DNA from: Pseudomonadota bacterium
GTDB taxonomy: Bacteria; Myxococcota_A; Bradymonadia; UBA4248
NCBI GenBank assembly: GCA_009786045.1
Contig: WQTY01000047.1
Location: 1-9,971, forward strand
Length of the DNA: 9,971 bases
Reading direction: 5' to 3'
Part shown: positions 1-7,030 of the stretch, one piece after another
Position numbering within the stretch: position 1 is the stretch's first letter
How the letters are laid out: each line of letters opens with the position of its first letter
Program-made: the position numbers and the translations under genes
The notes under the pieces: model-generated
Told to the model about the DNA's origin: nothing
The model's input: only the letters and a program-made list of their open reading frames with translations
Databases searched by the model: none

Positions 1-1
1 G

Positions 2-15
2 GTCGCCCGGGCGAC
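2..15. repeat. 14-bp perfect palindrome, left part of the repeat unit
   Basis: The bases GTCGCCCGGGCGAC form a perfect palindrome. Positions 10-15 can alternatively pair with 19-24 (ggcgac with gtcgcc), giving two competing small hairpins. Positions 1-15 resemble 9872-9886 in 12 of 15 bases, and both stretches lie shortly 5' of a copy of the 53-bp repeat. This suggests the repeat family extends further left than its well-conserved core. Confidence 0.6.
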
Positions 16-30
16 GCAGTCGCCATAGCG

Positions 31-83
31 GGGCGTTGCGGGGCCGGCGACTGAGGCCCCGCACAGGGGGTAGACGCGTATCG
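31..83. repeat. Dispersed 53-bp intergenic repeat, copy A
   Basis: This stretch matches 9906-9958 at 52 of 53 bases. It contains a perfect 9-bp inverted repeat, TGCGGGGCC at 37-45 and GGCCCCGCA at 55-63, with a 9-nt loop. The only difference between the copies (C at 51, T at 9926) falls in the loop, so the stem is intact in both. The pattern resembles REP-type palindromic intergenic repeats. No coding sequence or transposase accompanies it. Function is unknown. Confidence 0.85.
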
Positions 84-233
84 CGCTCGCCGAGGCGGTG
101 CATGGTCGTCGTCAGCGGCGTCGTTGTGGTCGGTCACGTACGAAGTACGCTCCCTTCCATGCCTCCCTGCTTCCTGGAATCTGCACCATTTCAACGCCGC
201 GAACCTGCCGTCAGTGATAAGGCGAGTGCGATA
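79..233. other. Large nested stem-loop element (structured RNA or folding DNA repeat)
   Basis: Positions 79-91 pair with 221-233 over 13 positions (12 Watson-Crick and one G-U). Nested inside, in the correct order, are 94-98 with 205-209 (one G-U), 115-120 with 195-200 (six G-C pairs), 124-126 with 192-194, 127-130 with 185-188, and an apical hairpin 137-141 with 145-149 around a GAA loop. The strand is undetermined because the pairing works on both. It does not match an RNA class I recognise. It could be a noncoding RNA, a palindromic mobile-repeat remnant, or a 3' structure of the kinase transcript. Pairing was worked out by eye, without energy calculation. Confidence 0.5.
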
Positions 234-238
234 GCGGC

Positions 239-263
239 GCAGGGGGCGCGGCCCCCTCAAAAA
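239..263. repeat. GC-rich hairpin with flanking TCAAAAA, copy A
   Basis: A perfect 7-bp stem, AGGGGGC at 241-247 and GCCCCCT at 251-257, has a 3-nt loop and is followed on the plus strand by TCAAAAATTT. Read on the kinase strand, a TTTTTGA element comes first and the hairpin follows about 50 nt after the kinase stop. The same frame (GCAGGGGG ... CCCCC ... TCAAAAA) recurs at 6987-7027 behind the endopeptidase gene. The T-run is on the wrong side for a standard intrinsic terminator of the minus-strand gene. The hairpin may still stabilise or end transcripts. Confidence 0.55.
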
Positions 264-314
264 TTTCCCAATGAAGGGGCACCTGCGTGTCTGCCCTTGC
301 TGCAATACATGCTC

Positions 315-3300
315 TCAGCTCGGTGCAGACTGGGTCAAAAATTGCCGGATCCATGAAGCGCTGCGGCGAAACGTCACCGACACCTCATTCGAGACAAACC
401 GCGTCAGATCGACGTGGTACTCGAATTGTCTCAGAAGCCCCTGAATGGGCAAACGCTGCACCTGGACAAACCGCGTCAGTTCTCCCATCAGATTTTCCCA
501 GGCTCGCTGCTCGCCATACAGCCCCTCAAACCATACCAGCATCAAAAGGGCATGAAGCTGAGCATTTTTCATGCCATAGGTGCGCGCTTCGTTGGCGATT
601 CTCAGCAGTTCCTCGTAGTACCAGCGACCAGGATGGAAATAGAGGTTCACCTTGATAACGTGCAGACGTGCGATGTAAACCTTTTCAAGATACTCGCACT
701 GCTGCGCCACTTCCTGAGCCTGGCGATAGTAGCGTTCCGCACCGGAAAAATCCCCCTGGCATTCCCGCAGAAGGCCGCACTGGCAGAGGAGATCCGGACG
801 ATGCGCGTTGGACTGATTCACATCAAGAAGCATTTCAGCCTGCATAAGATGCTGCTGAGCGGATGTGAGATCATTCTGAAGCAGGTACTGGCTTCCGAGA
901 AAGACGTAGAACCAGATTTGCTCGCAGAAATCATCCGTCTTGAGGTACTGATTCTGAGCCTGCTGCGCGAGCGTTATCGCCTTATCGTAATGCCCATGGC
1001 TGAATTCGATGAAAGCCAGGAGACCCTGAGCACGCGCACTGCCAACGGAATCGTTAAATTCCTTAAAAATTGGAATGCTGCGGAGAACAAACTTCTGGGC
1101 CTCATCATAGACCAGAAGCTGGATATTAAGTGCACTCATCTGAGCCAGGGCATTGGCAAAGCCAAGCTGATCGCCAAGCTTCTGGTAAACCTCAATTGCC
1201 GACTCGTTGACCAGGCGCGCATCATCGGGACGCATAAAGACGCAATACGTGAGGCTTAGCGCCAGCAAAGTACTCGCCTCATCCGCCGTGTTGCCGACCG
1301 TCTGGAAATTCTTTTGTGCCGCCAGAAAACACTCATGCGCCTGCTGCATGGATCCAAGCGCGAGATAAATCTTCCCAAGCTCAAACAGCGCCCCGCCCAT
1401 GAGATCGAAATCAGCGGCATTCGAACTGCTCTCGTACGCTTTCTGGAAACAGGCCATGGCCGCCTGCCAGTCGGACTTGAGCTTGGAAAGGCGGCCCATG
1501 CCAAGCAGCAGTTTTCCCTGAACGCCGGGGCCATCCTCTGGAAGCACCTGCTTGGCACGGCTGTAGTTTGTGCCCGCCTCATCGAGCTTATGCTGCGCCA
1601 GCGCAAGCTCCGCTATCCCGCAATACGACAAGCCCTCGAAATGGCGGTCCCCAACTTCCTGAGACAGGCTCAAAGTCTTGACAAAGTAATCCTTCGACGG
1701 ACCAAACTCCGAGAGACGCAGTGCAAGCTCTCCAAGCTGATAATAAATCCGCTTCATCGTGTCGACCGGCTCATCCTGCTCAAAAAGCGGGATCATCGAC
1801 TCGTAAAGGTTCTTCGCCTTGAGGAGGTTCGTATTCTGAAGCGCCGTATTGGCGGCAAAATCCAGATACCGCAGGGCCTGCTTCTTCTCACCGGCGAGTT
1901 TAAAGTGCATCGCGATATCTTCGAGGTTGATGTAGATATCGGTCTCGCTCAGAACCTCTTTCGTGCGGGCAACGTTGAGGTGGAGCTCGGGGGAGGAATC
2001 GGCGTTGAAGAACTCGACGATGTGCGGGTGAATGAACTCGAAGGATGCCTCGACATCCCACTGCCGGCGCAGTATCCCCTCCCGACGCCAGATTTCCAGC
2101 GCACGGCTCGTAAAATCGAGCAAATTATACTGCCCGTCCTTGCGCATCAGCGCCTCGACTGTGGCAATCGAAAACGTCTCGCCCATGAGCGCTGCGCGGC
2201 GCAAAATCTCACGATACTCGGGCTGCTTGTACTTGCGCACGATCTGGTCGATGCGCTTGAGCGTGATCTTCTCTATCGAGTTCGGAATCACGAGCTTCTG
2301 GGCGTCCTCTCCCGTCGAAGCCGCCCCCGCCTTCTCATCGAGGATATACCGCAGCACCAGATTCAAAAACAGCGGATTGCCCTTGGAAAGCATCAGACAC
2401 TGATTGGCCATGGGACGCTGCATCTTGATCGCATTGTCGATGATCGACATGCAGTCCTTCTTCCCAAGCCACGCAAGCTGCATCTCCCGGTAGTAGACGT
2501 GCTCAAGGCGATTAAAACGCTCCAGCAGCATCTGAAGCTCGCGGTTGTCGACCAGCGCATGGTGGCGAAAAGTGGCCACGATAAAAAACGGACGATGCTT
2601 CGTCACTGCCGAAAGGGCCAGTTTCCAAAGCAGGTTCAGGCTATCCGTATCGGCCCAGTGAATGTTCTCGACCGTAAACATGACCGGCGCCATCCGGGAT
2701 ATCAGGTCGAAAAACTCTTCAAGCTTCAGCTCGGCCTGCTCCCGTTCCTCGCCATTCTGCCCAAACTTCCCCACGATAAAGTGGGTCAGGAATGTCACCA
2801 GATACGAATCCATGATGTCGTAGCGCGTCAGTGCCCGCTTGATCTGAATCTGTGCATCCGAGGCATCGTCCGATTGAATCTGGAGGAATTTGCGAAGTGC
2901 TGCGCGGATCGCCGAAAAGGACAAAAAATTCTGCGGCAGGTACGCCGCCGAAAGCAGGACACCCTTGGTTTTATCGAGAAATATCTCGCCAAATTTGTTC
3001 ACCAGCGTCGTCTTGCCAATGCCGGTCTGCCCCGTCACCACGAGCGTCGTGCCGCTGTTCTCGGCGATACCCTTGCGCACGATGGCGTTAAACTCTTCCA
3101 GCTCATCGCTGCGACCGACAAAAACATCCTTCAGCGAGGAACTGACATCGGAGATAACGCTGCGCGGATCGGTAAGACTGCGCCAGCGCGCCTGGGCCAC
3201 GACATCGACATGGTTGAGCTCAAGACCGCGCGACTCTTCGTTGAGCTGATAGTCGCGAAGGAGCGCCGTCGCATTCTGCGGCCGCTTGAGCGGATCCTTC

Positions 3301-4124
3301 TCCACGCAGCGCGCCACGATCTTGCCAAGAAATGAGTCGCGGAACTCCTCCGGCAGCGGCGGCACGGGCTGGCGAACCTGACGCAGCAAAACGTCCATCT
3401 TGTCCGTCCCATCCACCGCGCGCTTGCCCGTCAGCATCTCGTGCAAAATCAAACCAAACGCATAGATATCCGCCGACGTCGTCGTCCCCTTGCCCATCGC
3501 CTGCTCGGGCGCCATATAATGCGGCGTCCCCGGAGCACGGCGCTTTGCCGTAAAACGAGGCGCCTCCACTGCCTTGCCCCGCATGCTCAGCGTTTCTTCC
3601 GAAAGATTCTTCACCAGGCCAAAATCGAGGACTTTAACAAAATCCGGCTCGCCATACTGCGTACACAAAATAAGATTCGACGGCTTCAAATCCCTGTGCA
3701 CCATCCCACGCTCATGCGCCTCACTCAGCGACTTCAAAATCTGATTGCTGATGTTAAGGCACCGATCATAGCTCAGCGCACTCTCTTCCTTCAAAACCTC
3801 CGTCAGCGTCTTGCCATCCAGCCACTCCATGACCAGAAACAGCAGCCCCGTATCCGTCTGACCATAGTCAAAAATCGTAATCGTGTTCGGGTGGCGAAGC
3901 TGACTCGTCAGCAGCGCTTCCTGCCGAAACTGCTCGACATAGTCCGCATTGTTCGACACCACATCCGGCAGCAGCACCTTCAGCGCAATGTCGCGCCCAA
4001 GATTATCCTGAAGCGCCCGATAGACGGCACCAAACCCACCCAAACTCACACGCTGGATAATGGTATACCGATCCACCAGACGATCGCCTGGCTGCGGCAG
4101 CTCTGCTTTGACAACATCCGTCAT
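315..4124 (-). CDS. Ser/Thr protein kinase fused to an AAA/STAND-type ATPase and TPR array
   Basis: This 1269-residue protein starts with a Hanks-type kinase domain (about 20-290). Visible motifs are a glycine loop at 27-34 (SLGGFGAV, first Gly replaced by Ser), Lys49, Glu69, HRDLKPSN at 143-150 with catalytic Asp145, DFG at 167-169, MAPE at 204-207 and the D219 region. An ATPase domain of AAA_16 type begins at VGR (336-338), with Walker A GQTGIGKT at 365-372 and a Walker-B-like segment ending ENIHWAD (486-492). From about 789 to 1140 the chain shows TPR-like helical pairs at roughly 40-residue spacing. No membrane segment or C-terminal DNA-binding domain is evident, so it is probably cytoplasmic. 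The layout resembles PknK/MalT-like signalling ATPases; the partner-binding role of the TPRs is inferred. A GGA lies 8 nt before the ATG. The substrate is unknown. Confidence 0.93.
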   Translation of the reverse strand: MTDVVKAELPQPGDRLVDRYTIIQRVSLGGFGAVYRALQDNLGRDIALKVLLPDVVSNNADYVEQFRQEALLTSQLRHPNTITIFDYGQTDTGLLFLVMEWLDGKTLTEVLKEESALSYDRCLNISNQILKSLSEAHERGMVHRDLKPSNLILCTQYGEPDFVKVLDFGLVKNLSEETLSMRGKAVEAPRFTAKRRAPGTPHYMAPEQAMGKGTTTSADIYAFGLILHEMLTGKRAVDGTDKMDVLLRQVRQPVPPLPEEFRDSFLGKIVARCVEKDPLKRPQNATALLRDYQLNEESRGLELNHVDVVAQARWRSLTDPRSVISDVSSSLKDVFVGRSDELEEFNAIVRKGIAENSGTTLVVTGQTGIGKTTLVNKFGEIFLDKTKGVLLSAAYLPQNFLSFSAIRAALRKFLQIQSDDASDAQIQIKRALTRYDIMDSYLVTFLTHFIVGKFGQNGEEREQAELKLEEFFDLISRMAPVMFTVENIHWADTDSLNLLWKLALSAVTKHRPFFIVATFRHHALVDNRELQMLLERFNRLEHVYYREMQLAWLGKKDCMSIIDNAIKMQRPMANQCLMLSKGNPLFLNLVLRYILDEKAGAASTGEDAQKLVIPNSIEKITLKRIDQIVRKYKQPEYREILRRAALMGETFSIATVEALMRKDGQYNLLDFTSRALEIWRREGILRRQWDVEASFEFIHPHIVEFFNADSSPELHLNVARTKEVLSETDIYINLEDIAMHFKLAGEKKQALRYLDFAANTALQNTNLLKAKNLYESMIPLFEQDEPVDTMKRIYYQLGELALRLSEFGPSKDYFVKTLSLSQEVGDRHFEGLSYCGIAELALAQHKLDEAGTNYSRAKQVLPEDGPGVQGKLLLGMGRLSKLKSDWQAAMACFQKAYESSSNAADFDLMGGALFELGKIYLALGSMQQAHECFLAAQKNFQTVGNTADEASTLLALSLTYCVFMRPDDARLVNESAIEVYQKLGDQLGFANALAQMSALNIQLLVYDEAQKFVLRSIPIFKEFNDSVGSARAQGLLAFIEFSHGHYDKAITLAQQAQNQYLKTDDFCEQIWFYVFLGSQYLLQNDLTSAQQHLMQAEMLLDVNQSNAHRPDLLCQCGLLRECQGDFSGAERYYRQAQEVAQQCEYLEKVYIARLHVIKVNLYFHPGRWYYEELLRIANEARTYGMKNAQLHALLMLVWFEGLYGEQRAWENLMGELTRFVQVQRLPIQGLLRQFEYHVDLTRFVSNEVSVTFRRSASWIRQFLTQSAPS

Positions 4125-4211
4125 GTTTCGTGTCCAATTTCTGTCTTTCGACCTGACTCAAACCGCCTGCGCTTATCCTGTCCCAATACCCCGCGCAAGA
4201 CATATCGCCCC

Positions 4212-4240
4212 AGTCTACGCACTTTAACGTTTTTTCGCAA
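4212..4240 (-). promoter_or_regulatory. Candidate sigma70-type promoter of the kinase gene
   Basis: On the minus strand, TTGCGA (4240-4235) and TAGACT (4217-4212) are separated by exactly 17 bases; each matches its consensus hexamer at 4 of 6 positions. The predicted start site leaves a leader of about 80 nt before the ATG at 4124. It lies in the 150-bp gap after the transporter stop, so the kinase may be transcribed separately. This is a visual match only. Confidence 0.4.
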
Positions 4241-4255
4241 GAATAGCGCCTCGCG

Positions 4256-4283
4256 GGGGAATCAGGAGGCTGTTTCATTCCCC
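4256..4283 (-). other. Inverted repeat overlapping the transporter stop codon
   Basis: GGGGAAT at 4256-4262 and ATTCCCC at 4277-4283 form a perfect 7-bp inverted repeat with a 14-nt loop, spanning the transporter TGA (4275-4277). An alternative 5-bp pairing exists between 4248-4252 and 4266-4270. No T-run follows on the minus strand, so it is at best a weak or factor-dependent terminator, or a mRNA-end structure. Confidence 0.35.
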
Positions 4284-6674
4284 TCCTTCGTTCCTGTCAG
4301 CGTCCGAACCCAATGCCACCTCTCCCGCCAATGCCGCCTTCTCCTTAACCCTGTAACGGCGAAGTTTCATCCGATGACCCAAAATGGCCAGCTCCGCCGG
4401 CAAAACAATCACCGACACCAAAAGCGCCGAAACAATCGTCGTAATGGTCAGCGTCCCCACACGGGAAATCGGCTCAAAATCCGACAACAACAACACCGCC
4501 AGGCCACCGCAAAGCATCACATTCGAAAATACTATCGCACGGCCAGAACTCAGCATCGCCCTGCGAATTGCATCTGCTACCGGCACATCAAAGCGATACT
4601 CCTGCCGAAAACGCTGGATGATGTGAATCGTATTGTCTACTGCCAAACCAATGCTGATCGTAAAAACCAATACCGATGTCGTGTTCAGCTCATACCCATA
4701 CACATGCATCAGCACAAGTGTCATAAACAGCGGCAACACATTCGGAACAATCGACACAAGCCCTGACCAGAACGAACGAAATGCGAAAAACAAAACCAAA
4801 AAGATAACCACAAATGCCGTCATCAGCGAGTTGAACAAATCCCGAACAAATACATCCAGACCACGTGTTGAATTGTAGGCAATCCCTGTCAGACGAGGTG
4901 ACATACCCGTGCCTTCCAGCATCTTCGAAGACACAGCCTGCACTTCATCGATCGTCTTCTTGGCATATATGACGCCATTGTCGGGAATCCTCACGCTGAT
5001 GCGCACATTGTCCCGATCTTCCGTCATAAAGGCCGCCAGCTGTCCTGGCTGAACCTTGTGGATCGCCGCCAGACGGATCAGGAACTGCCTCTCATCGGGC
5101 GGTGTTTCAAAACTCAGACCGGCCTCTTCGAGAATATTGCACGCCGATAAGGTGGTGATCACCCCCTCAATATCGGCAATCTTGCGCTGCAAATCGCACA
5201 CCTTCTGCATGGATGACACCTTGCCGAAAAAGTTCTTCTCCGGAGACAGGATGTCGATCTCCAGCGGCAGAATCCCCCCCAGCTTTTCCTCGATCAGTGC
5301 ATTCGTCTGGCTAATGGGGTGTGAAGGCTCAAAGACATCATTGACCTTGCTGTTAAACCTCACCACATGCATGCCCACGACGATGCAAATCACCAGCGCC
5401 ACAATGCTCCCCGCCGTGACAAGCCACTTGTGGCGAATACTGAACATCGTCACGCCTGCGATAACCCGATCGACAATCCCTTTGGGCGTCGATGATGCCT
5501 CAGCTTCGGACGCCGAGAGTGCCTCAGCTTTTCCGGCTTTCGGCTTAAACTTCATAAATGAGGCAATCTGTGGCATGAAAAAGACCAGAGCCACATAGAT
5601 CATCATCACTGCCAGCGCTGTGATCGCGCCAAACGAAGACAAAATCTTCGACCTTGCCACCAGCAGTGACCCAAACCCCACCGCCGTCGTGCTCGTCGTC
5701 AGCAAGGTCGCCATCGCCACCCGGTATACCCCATCCACCAGGGCCTGCCTCTGCGTCTTACCCTTCTTCACCTCATCAAGAATCCGCATCATGATGTAGA
5801 TGCTGTTGGTCACCCCAATGACCAGTATCAGCAAAGGCAGCGTGTTGTTAATCATCGTGACGGGGAGATCCCGCCAGACCATGATGGCGATGGCCCACAA
5901 AATGACGCAGCCAATACAGGCCAGCGGCAAAACCGCCTGCAGGAAGCTGCGAAACAAAACCCACAACGCCAAAATGTAAAGACAGCCCACTATCGGCCAC
6001 AGTAAAAGCTGCTCGTGCTTCATCGTATTGACCGTCACCGCACGTATATAGGGCAGCCCTCCATAGGAAATATCATAGATCTCCCGGCCATTGCTGGATT
6101 CCCATGCGCGCACCTGCTCAGACAGCCTCACAAAAAGCGGATAAAAATCATCGGGCTCCGTATGGGCCGCATCCAGGTTAATCATGATAAGCGCGTGGCG
6201 CAAGTCCTCCGAGATGAGGTTGCCCCGAAGCAGCGAAGAGGTTTCGACACGCGCAAGCACCGCTGCCACCATTTCTTCGGTAATCACACCCTCGCCCAGC
6301 ATTGGCTGGGCTCCCCTGAGCAGCGCAAGCGGATTCGTGTCATTAGAAGGCACGCGCGTCAGGCTAAAGACTGACTCACCGTACGCATCCAGCATATTCG
6401 TCAGATCACGCAAATCCGTCAGGGCGCGTGCCGTCAGGAGCGACTGCTGGCTGCTGAAAACGACGAGAAAAACATTGCCGTTCCCCGAAAACTTTGCATC
6501 AAATGCATTCTGGTAGGCAATCTCCTCATCGCTGAACTCAAGCATCGCTTCGGGACTGAAGTCAAAACGCAGCTTCGGAAGCTGAAGCGCACCCACCACC
6601 GTCAATGCCAAAAACAGCGCAATCACCAACCAGCGATAACGCAGGTTGCTTTCAAGTATCGTTTTAAAACCCAT
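4275..6674 (-). CDS. RND superfamily (MMPL-type) inner-membrane transporter
   Basis: The 799-residue product has the duplicated RND layout: one membrane helix (about 15-31), a large periplasmic loop (32-220), five helices (223-241, 247-267, 277-296, 322-340, 348-370), then helix 7 (417-435), a second periplasmic loop (440-612) and five more helices (613-765). The segments NSIYIMMRILDE near 290-301 and GLAVDNTIHIIQRFRQ at 676-691 occupy equivalent places in the two halves and are typical of MMPL/YdfJ/HpnN-like proteins. Relatives export lipids or other hydrophobic molecules using the proton gradient; the substrate here is unknown. A cytoplasmic linker at 375-400 is rich in Ala, Ser and Glu, and the tail after 766 is charged. 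No periplasmic adaptor or TolC-like gene is adjacent. A GAGG lies 11 nt before the start. Confidence 0.92.
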   Translation of the reverse strand: MGFKTILESNLRYRWLVIALFLALTVVGALQLPKLRFDFSPEAMLEFSDEEIAYQNAFDAKFSGNGNVFLVVFSSQQSLLTARALTDLRDLTNMLDAYGESVFSLTRVPSNDTNPLALLRGAQPMLGEGVITEEMVAAVLARVETSSLLRGNLISEDLRHALIMINLDAAHTEPDDFYPLFVRLSEQVRAWESSNGREIYDISYGGLPYIRAVTVNTMKHEQLLLWPIVGCLYILALWVLFRSFLQAVLPLACIGCVILWAIAIMVWRDLPVTMINNTLPLLILVIGVTNSIYIMMRILDEVKKGKTQRQALVDGVYRVAMATLLTTSTTAVGFGSLLVARSKILSSFGAITALAVMMIYVALVFFMPQIASFMKFKPKAGKAEALSASEAEASSTPKGIVDRVIAGVTMFSIRHKWLVTAGSIVALVICIVVGMHVVRFNSKVNDVFEPSHPISQTNALIEEKLGGILPLEIDILSPEKNFFGKVSSMQKVCDLQRKIADIEGVITTLSACNILEEAGLSFETPPDERQFLIRLAAIHKVQPGQLAAFMTEDRDNVRISVRIPDNGVIYAKKTIDEVQAVSSKMLEGTGMSPRLTGIAYNSTRGLDVFVRDLFNSLMTAFVVIFLVLFFAFRSFWSGLVSIVPNVLPLFMTLVLMHVYGYELNTTSVLVFTISIGLAVDNTIHIIQRFRQEYRFDVPVADAIRRAMLSSGRAIVFSNVMLCGGLAVLLLSDFEPISRVGTLTITTIVSALLVSVIVLPAELAILGHRMKLRRYRVKEKAALAGEVALGSDADRNEGGE

Positions 6675-6693
6675 GCAAACAGCCGCCTCGTTT

Positions 6694-6723
6694 AAAAAGA
6701 GAGCATGGCGAAAAATGCCATGC
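6694..6723 (-). terminator. Terminator-like hairpin in the transporter leader (possible attenuator)
   Basis: Read on the minus strand, GCATGGC and GCCATGC form a perfect 7-bp stem (6723-6717 with 6709-6703) around a 7-nt loop, followed by TCTCTTTTT (6702-6694). This is a moderate intrinsic terminator. It ends only about 20 nt before the transporter ATG and lies downstream of the candidate promoter at 6782-6811, so it could act as an attenuator. Alternatively it simply ends endopeptidase transcripts and the true transporter promoter is elsewhere. Confidence 0.5.
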
Positions 6724-6759
6724 CAAAAACTGCCCTTTTCCAGGGGACAAAAACTGCCC
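6724..6759 (-). repeat. Two 12-bp direct repeats with 24-bp period in the transporter leader
   Basis: CAAAAACTGCCC occurs perfectly at 6724-6735 and 6748-6759. On the transcribed strand this reads GGGCAGTTTTTG twice, just before the terminator-like hairpin. CAGGG (6741-6745) and CCCTG (6757-6761) form a small inverted repeat that could compete with other pairings. A protein-binding site or an RNA switch are possibilities; no known motif is recognised. Confidence 0.5.
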
Positions 6760-6781
6760 TGTTACCAACGCCCTGCGCGGT

Positions 6782-6811
6782 GTTATATTCACCCTTTGCA
6801 GGGGAACACAA
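6782..6811 (-). promoter_or_regulatory. Candidate sigma70-type promoter of the transporter gene
   Basis: On the minus strand, TATAAC (6787-6782, 5 of 6 to consensus) is preceded 18 bases upstream by TTGTGT (6811-6806, 3 of 6). The -10 box lies inside a 6-bp inverted repeat (CCCTGC at 6771-6776, GCAGGG at 6798-6803) and the -35 box inside GGGG/CCCC (6801-6804, 6813-6816), as might be expected of an operator. The leader to the ATG would be about 100 nt. Confidence 0.35.
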
Positions 6812-6897
6812 TCCCCAGGGCGTCGATCCTGATTTTCTCCTCAATGATTCAGTATCCACTTTTGGCGCTGCAAACACAACGGGTTTGTTCCGTCGCT

Positions 6898-6927
6898 GCT
6901 GCGCACATTGGCGCTGCGCACATTGGC
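6898..6927. repeat. Perfect 15-bp tandem duplication
   Basis: The unit GCTGCGCACATTGGC occurs twice back to back (6898-6912 and 6913-6927). A related partial copy (tttggcgctgcaaaca) lies slightly upstream around 6861-6876. It lies about 90 bp upstream of the candidate transporter promoter on the transcribed strand. It could be a recent slippage product or paired binding sites. Confidence 0.7.
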
Positions 6928-6971
6928 GAGGTGTGTGGCATCAGCGATGCACTCTGCCACTTCACCCACAA

Positions 6972-6988
6972 GCAATGCGCAGCATTGC
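6972..6988. other. Small perfect hairpin GCAATGC/GCATTGC
   Basis: GCAATGC at 6972-6978 and GCATTGC at 6982-6988 form a 7-bp perfect stem with a 3-nt GCA loop. It directly abuts the larger GC-rich hairpin frame at 6987-7027, so the two may form one 3' structure of the endopeptidase transcript. No T-run follows on the minus strand. Confidence 0.5.
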
Positions 6989-7027
6989 AGGGGGTGCGGG
7001 GGGGAGCAAGCTCCCCCGCGTCAAAAA
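6987..7027. repeat. GC-rich hairpin with flanking TCAAAAA, copy B
   Basis: GGGGGAG (7000-7006) pairs with CTCCCCC (7011-7017) around a CAAG loop. It is framed by GCAGGGGG at 6987-6994 and TCAAAAA at 7021-7027, the same frame as at 239-263. It begins 4 nt after the endopeptidase stop codon on the minus strand, where it reads TTTTTGA, hairpin, CCCCCTGC. The recurrence behind two unrelated genes suggests a repeat family placed at gene 3' ends. Confidence 0.6.
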
Positions 7028-7030
7028 GCT

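Larger units (their letters stand above)
1..314. other. Hairpin-rich intergenic region downstream of the kinase gene
   Basis: No convincing gene is visible in these 314 bases. The open frames here are compositionally odd and lack a plausible ribosome binding site. The region holds a 14-bp palindrome at 2-15, a dispersed 53-bp repeat at 31-83, a large foldable element at 79-233 and a GC-rich hairpin at 241-257. It lies 3' of the minus-strand kinase gene, so kinase transcripts may run into it. No T-run follows any of these hairpins on the minus strand, so no canonical terminator for the kinase gene is seen. Confidence 0.7.
6675..7030. other. Intergenic region between endopeptidase and transporter genes
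   Basis: These 356 bases hold no credible gene. In order along the transcribed minus strand they contain a GC-rich hairpin frame (7027-6987), a small perfect hairpin (6988-6972), a perfect 15-bp tandem duplication (6927-6898), a candidate promoter (6811-6782), a pair of 12-bp direct repeats (6759-6724), a terminator-like hairpin (6723-6694) and the transporter ribosome binding site (GAGG, 6689-6686). The density of signals suggests the transporter has its own regulated leader. Confidence 0.6.

Noticed and set aside
1..314. CRISPR array or integron attC site
   Set aside because: There is no regular repeat-spacer pattern, no cas or integrase gene, and none of the attC core sequences is recognisable.
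1314..3335. A 673-codon open frame on the plus strand opposite the kinase gene
   Set aside because: It is fully antisense to a gene with clear kinase and ATPase motifs, its product has no recognisable domain and is skewed in composition (many Arg, Leu, His), and no ribosome binding site stands out. It is a codon-bias shadow.
4003..4278. A 91-codon minus-strand frame whose ATG overlaps the transporter stop (ATGA)
   Set aside because: The overlap looks like translational coupling, but most of the frame lies out of register within the kinase N-terminus and gives no recognisable protein.
3441..4766. A 441-codon plus-strand open frame spanning the kinase start and the transporter end
   Set aside because: It is antisense to two well-supported genes and to the gap between them. 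The product is rich in Arg, His, Gln and Asn with no domain, as expected of a shadow frame.
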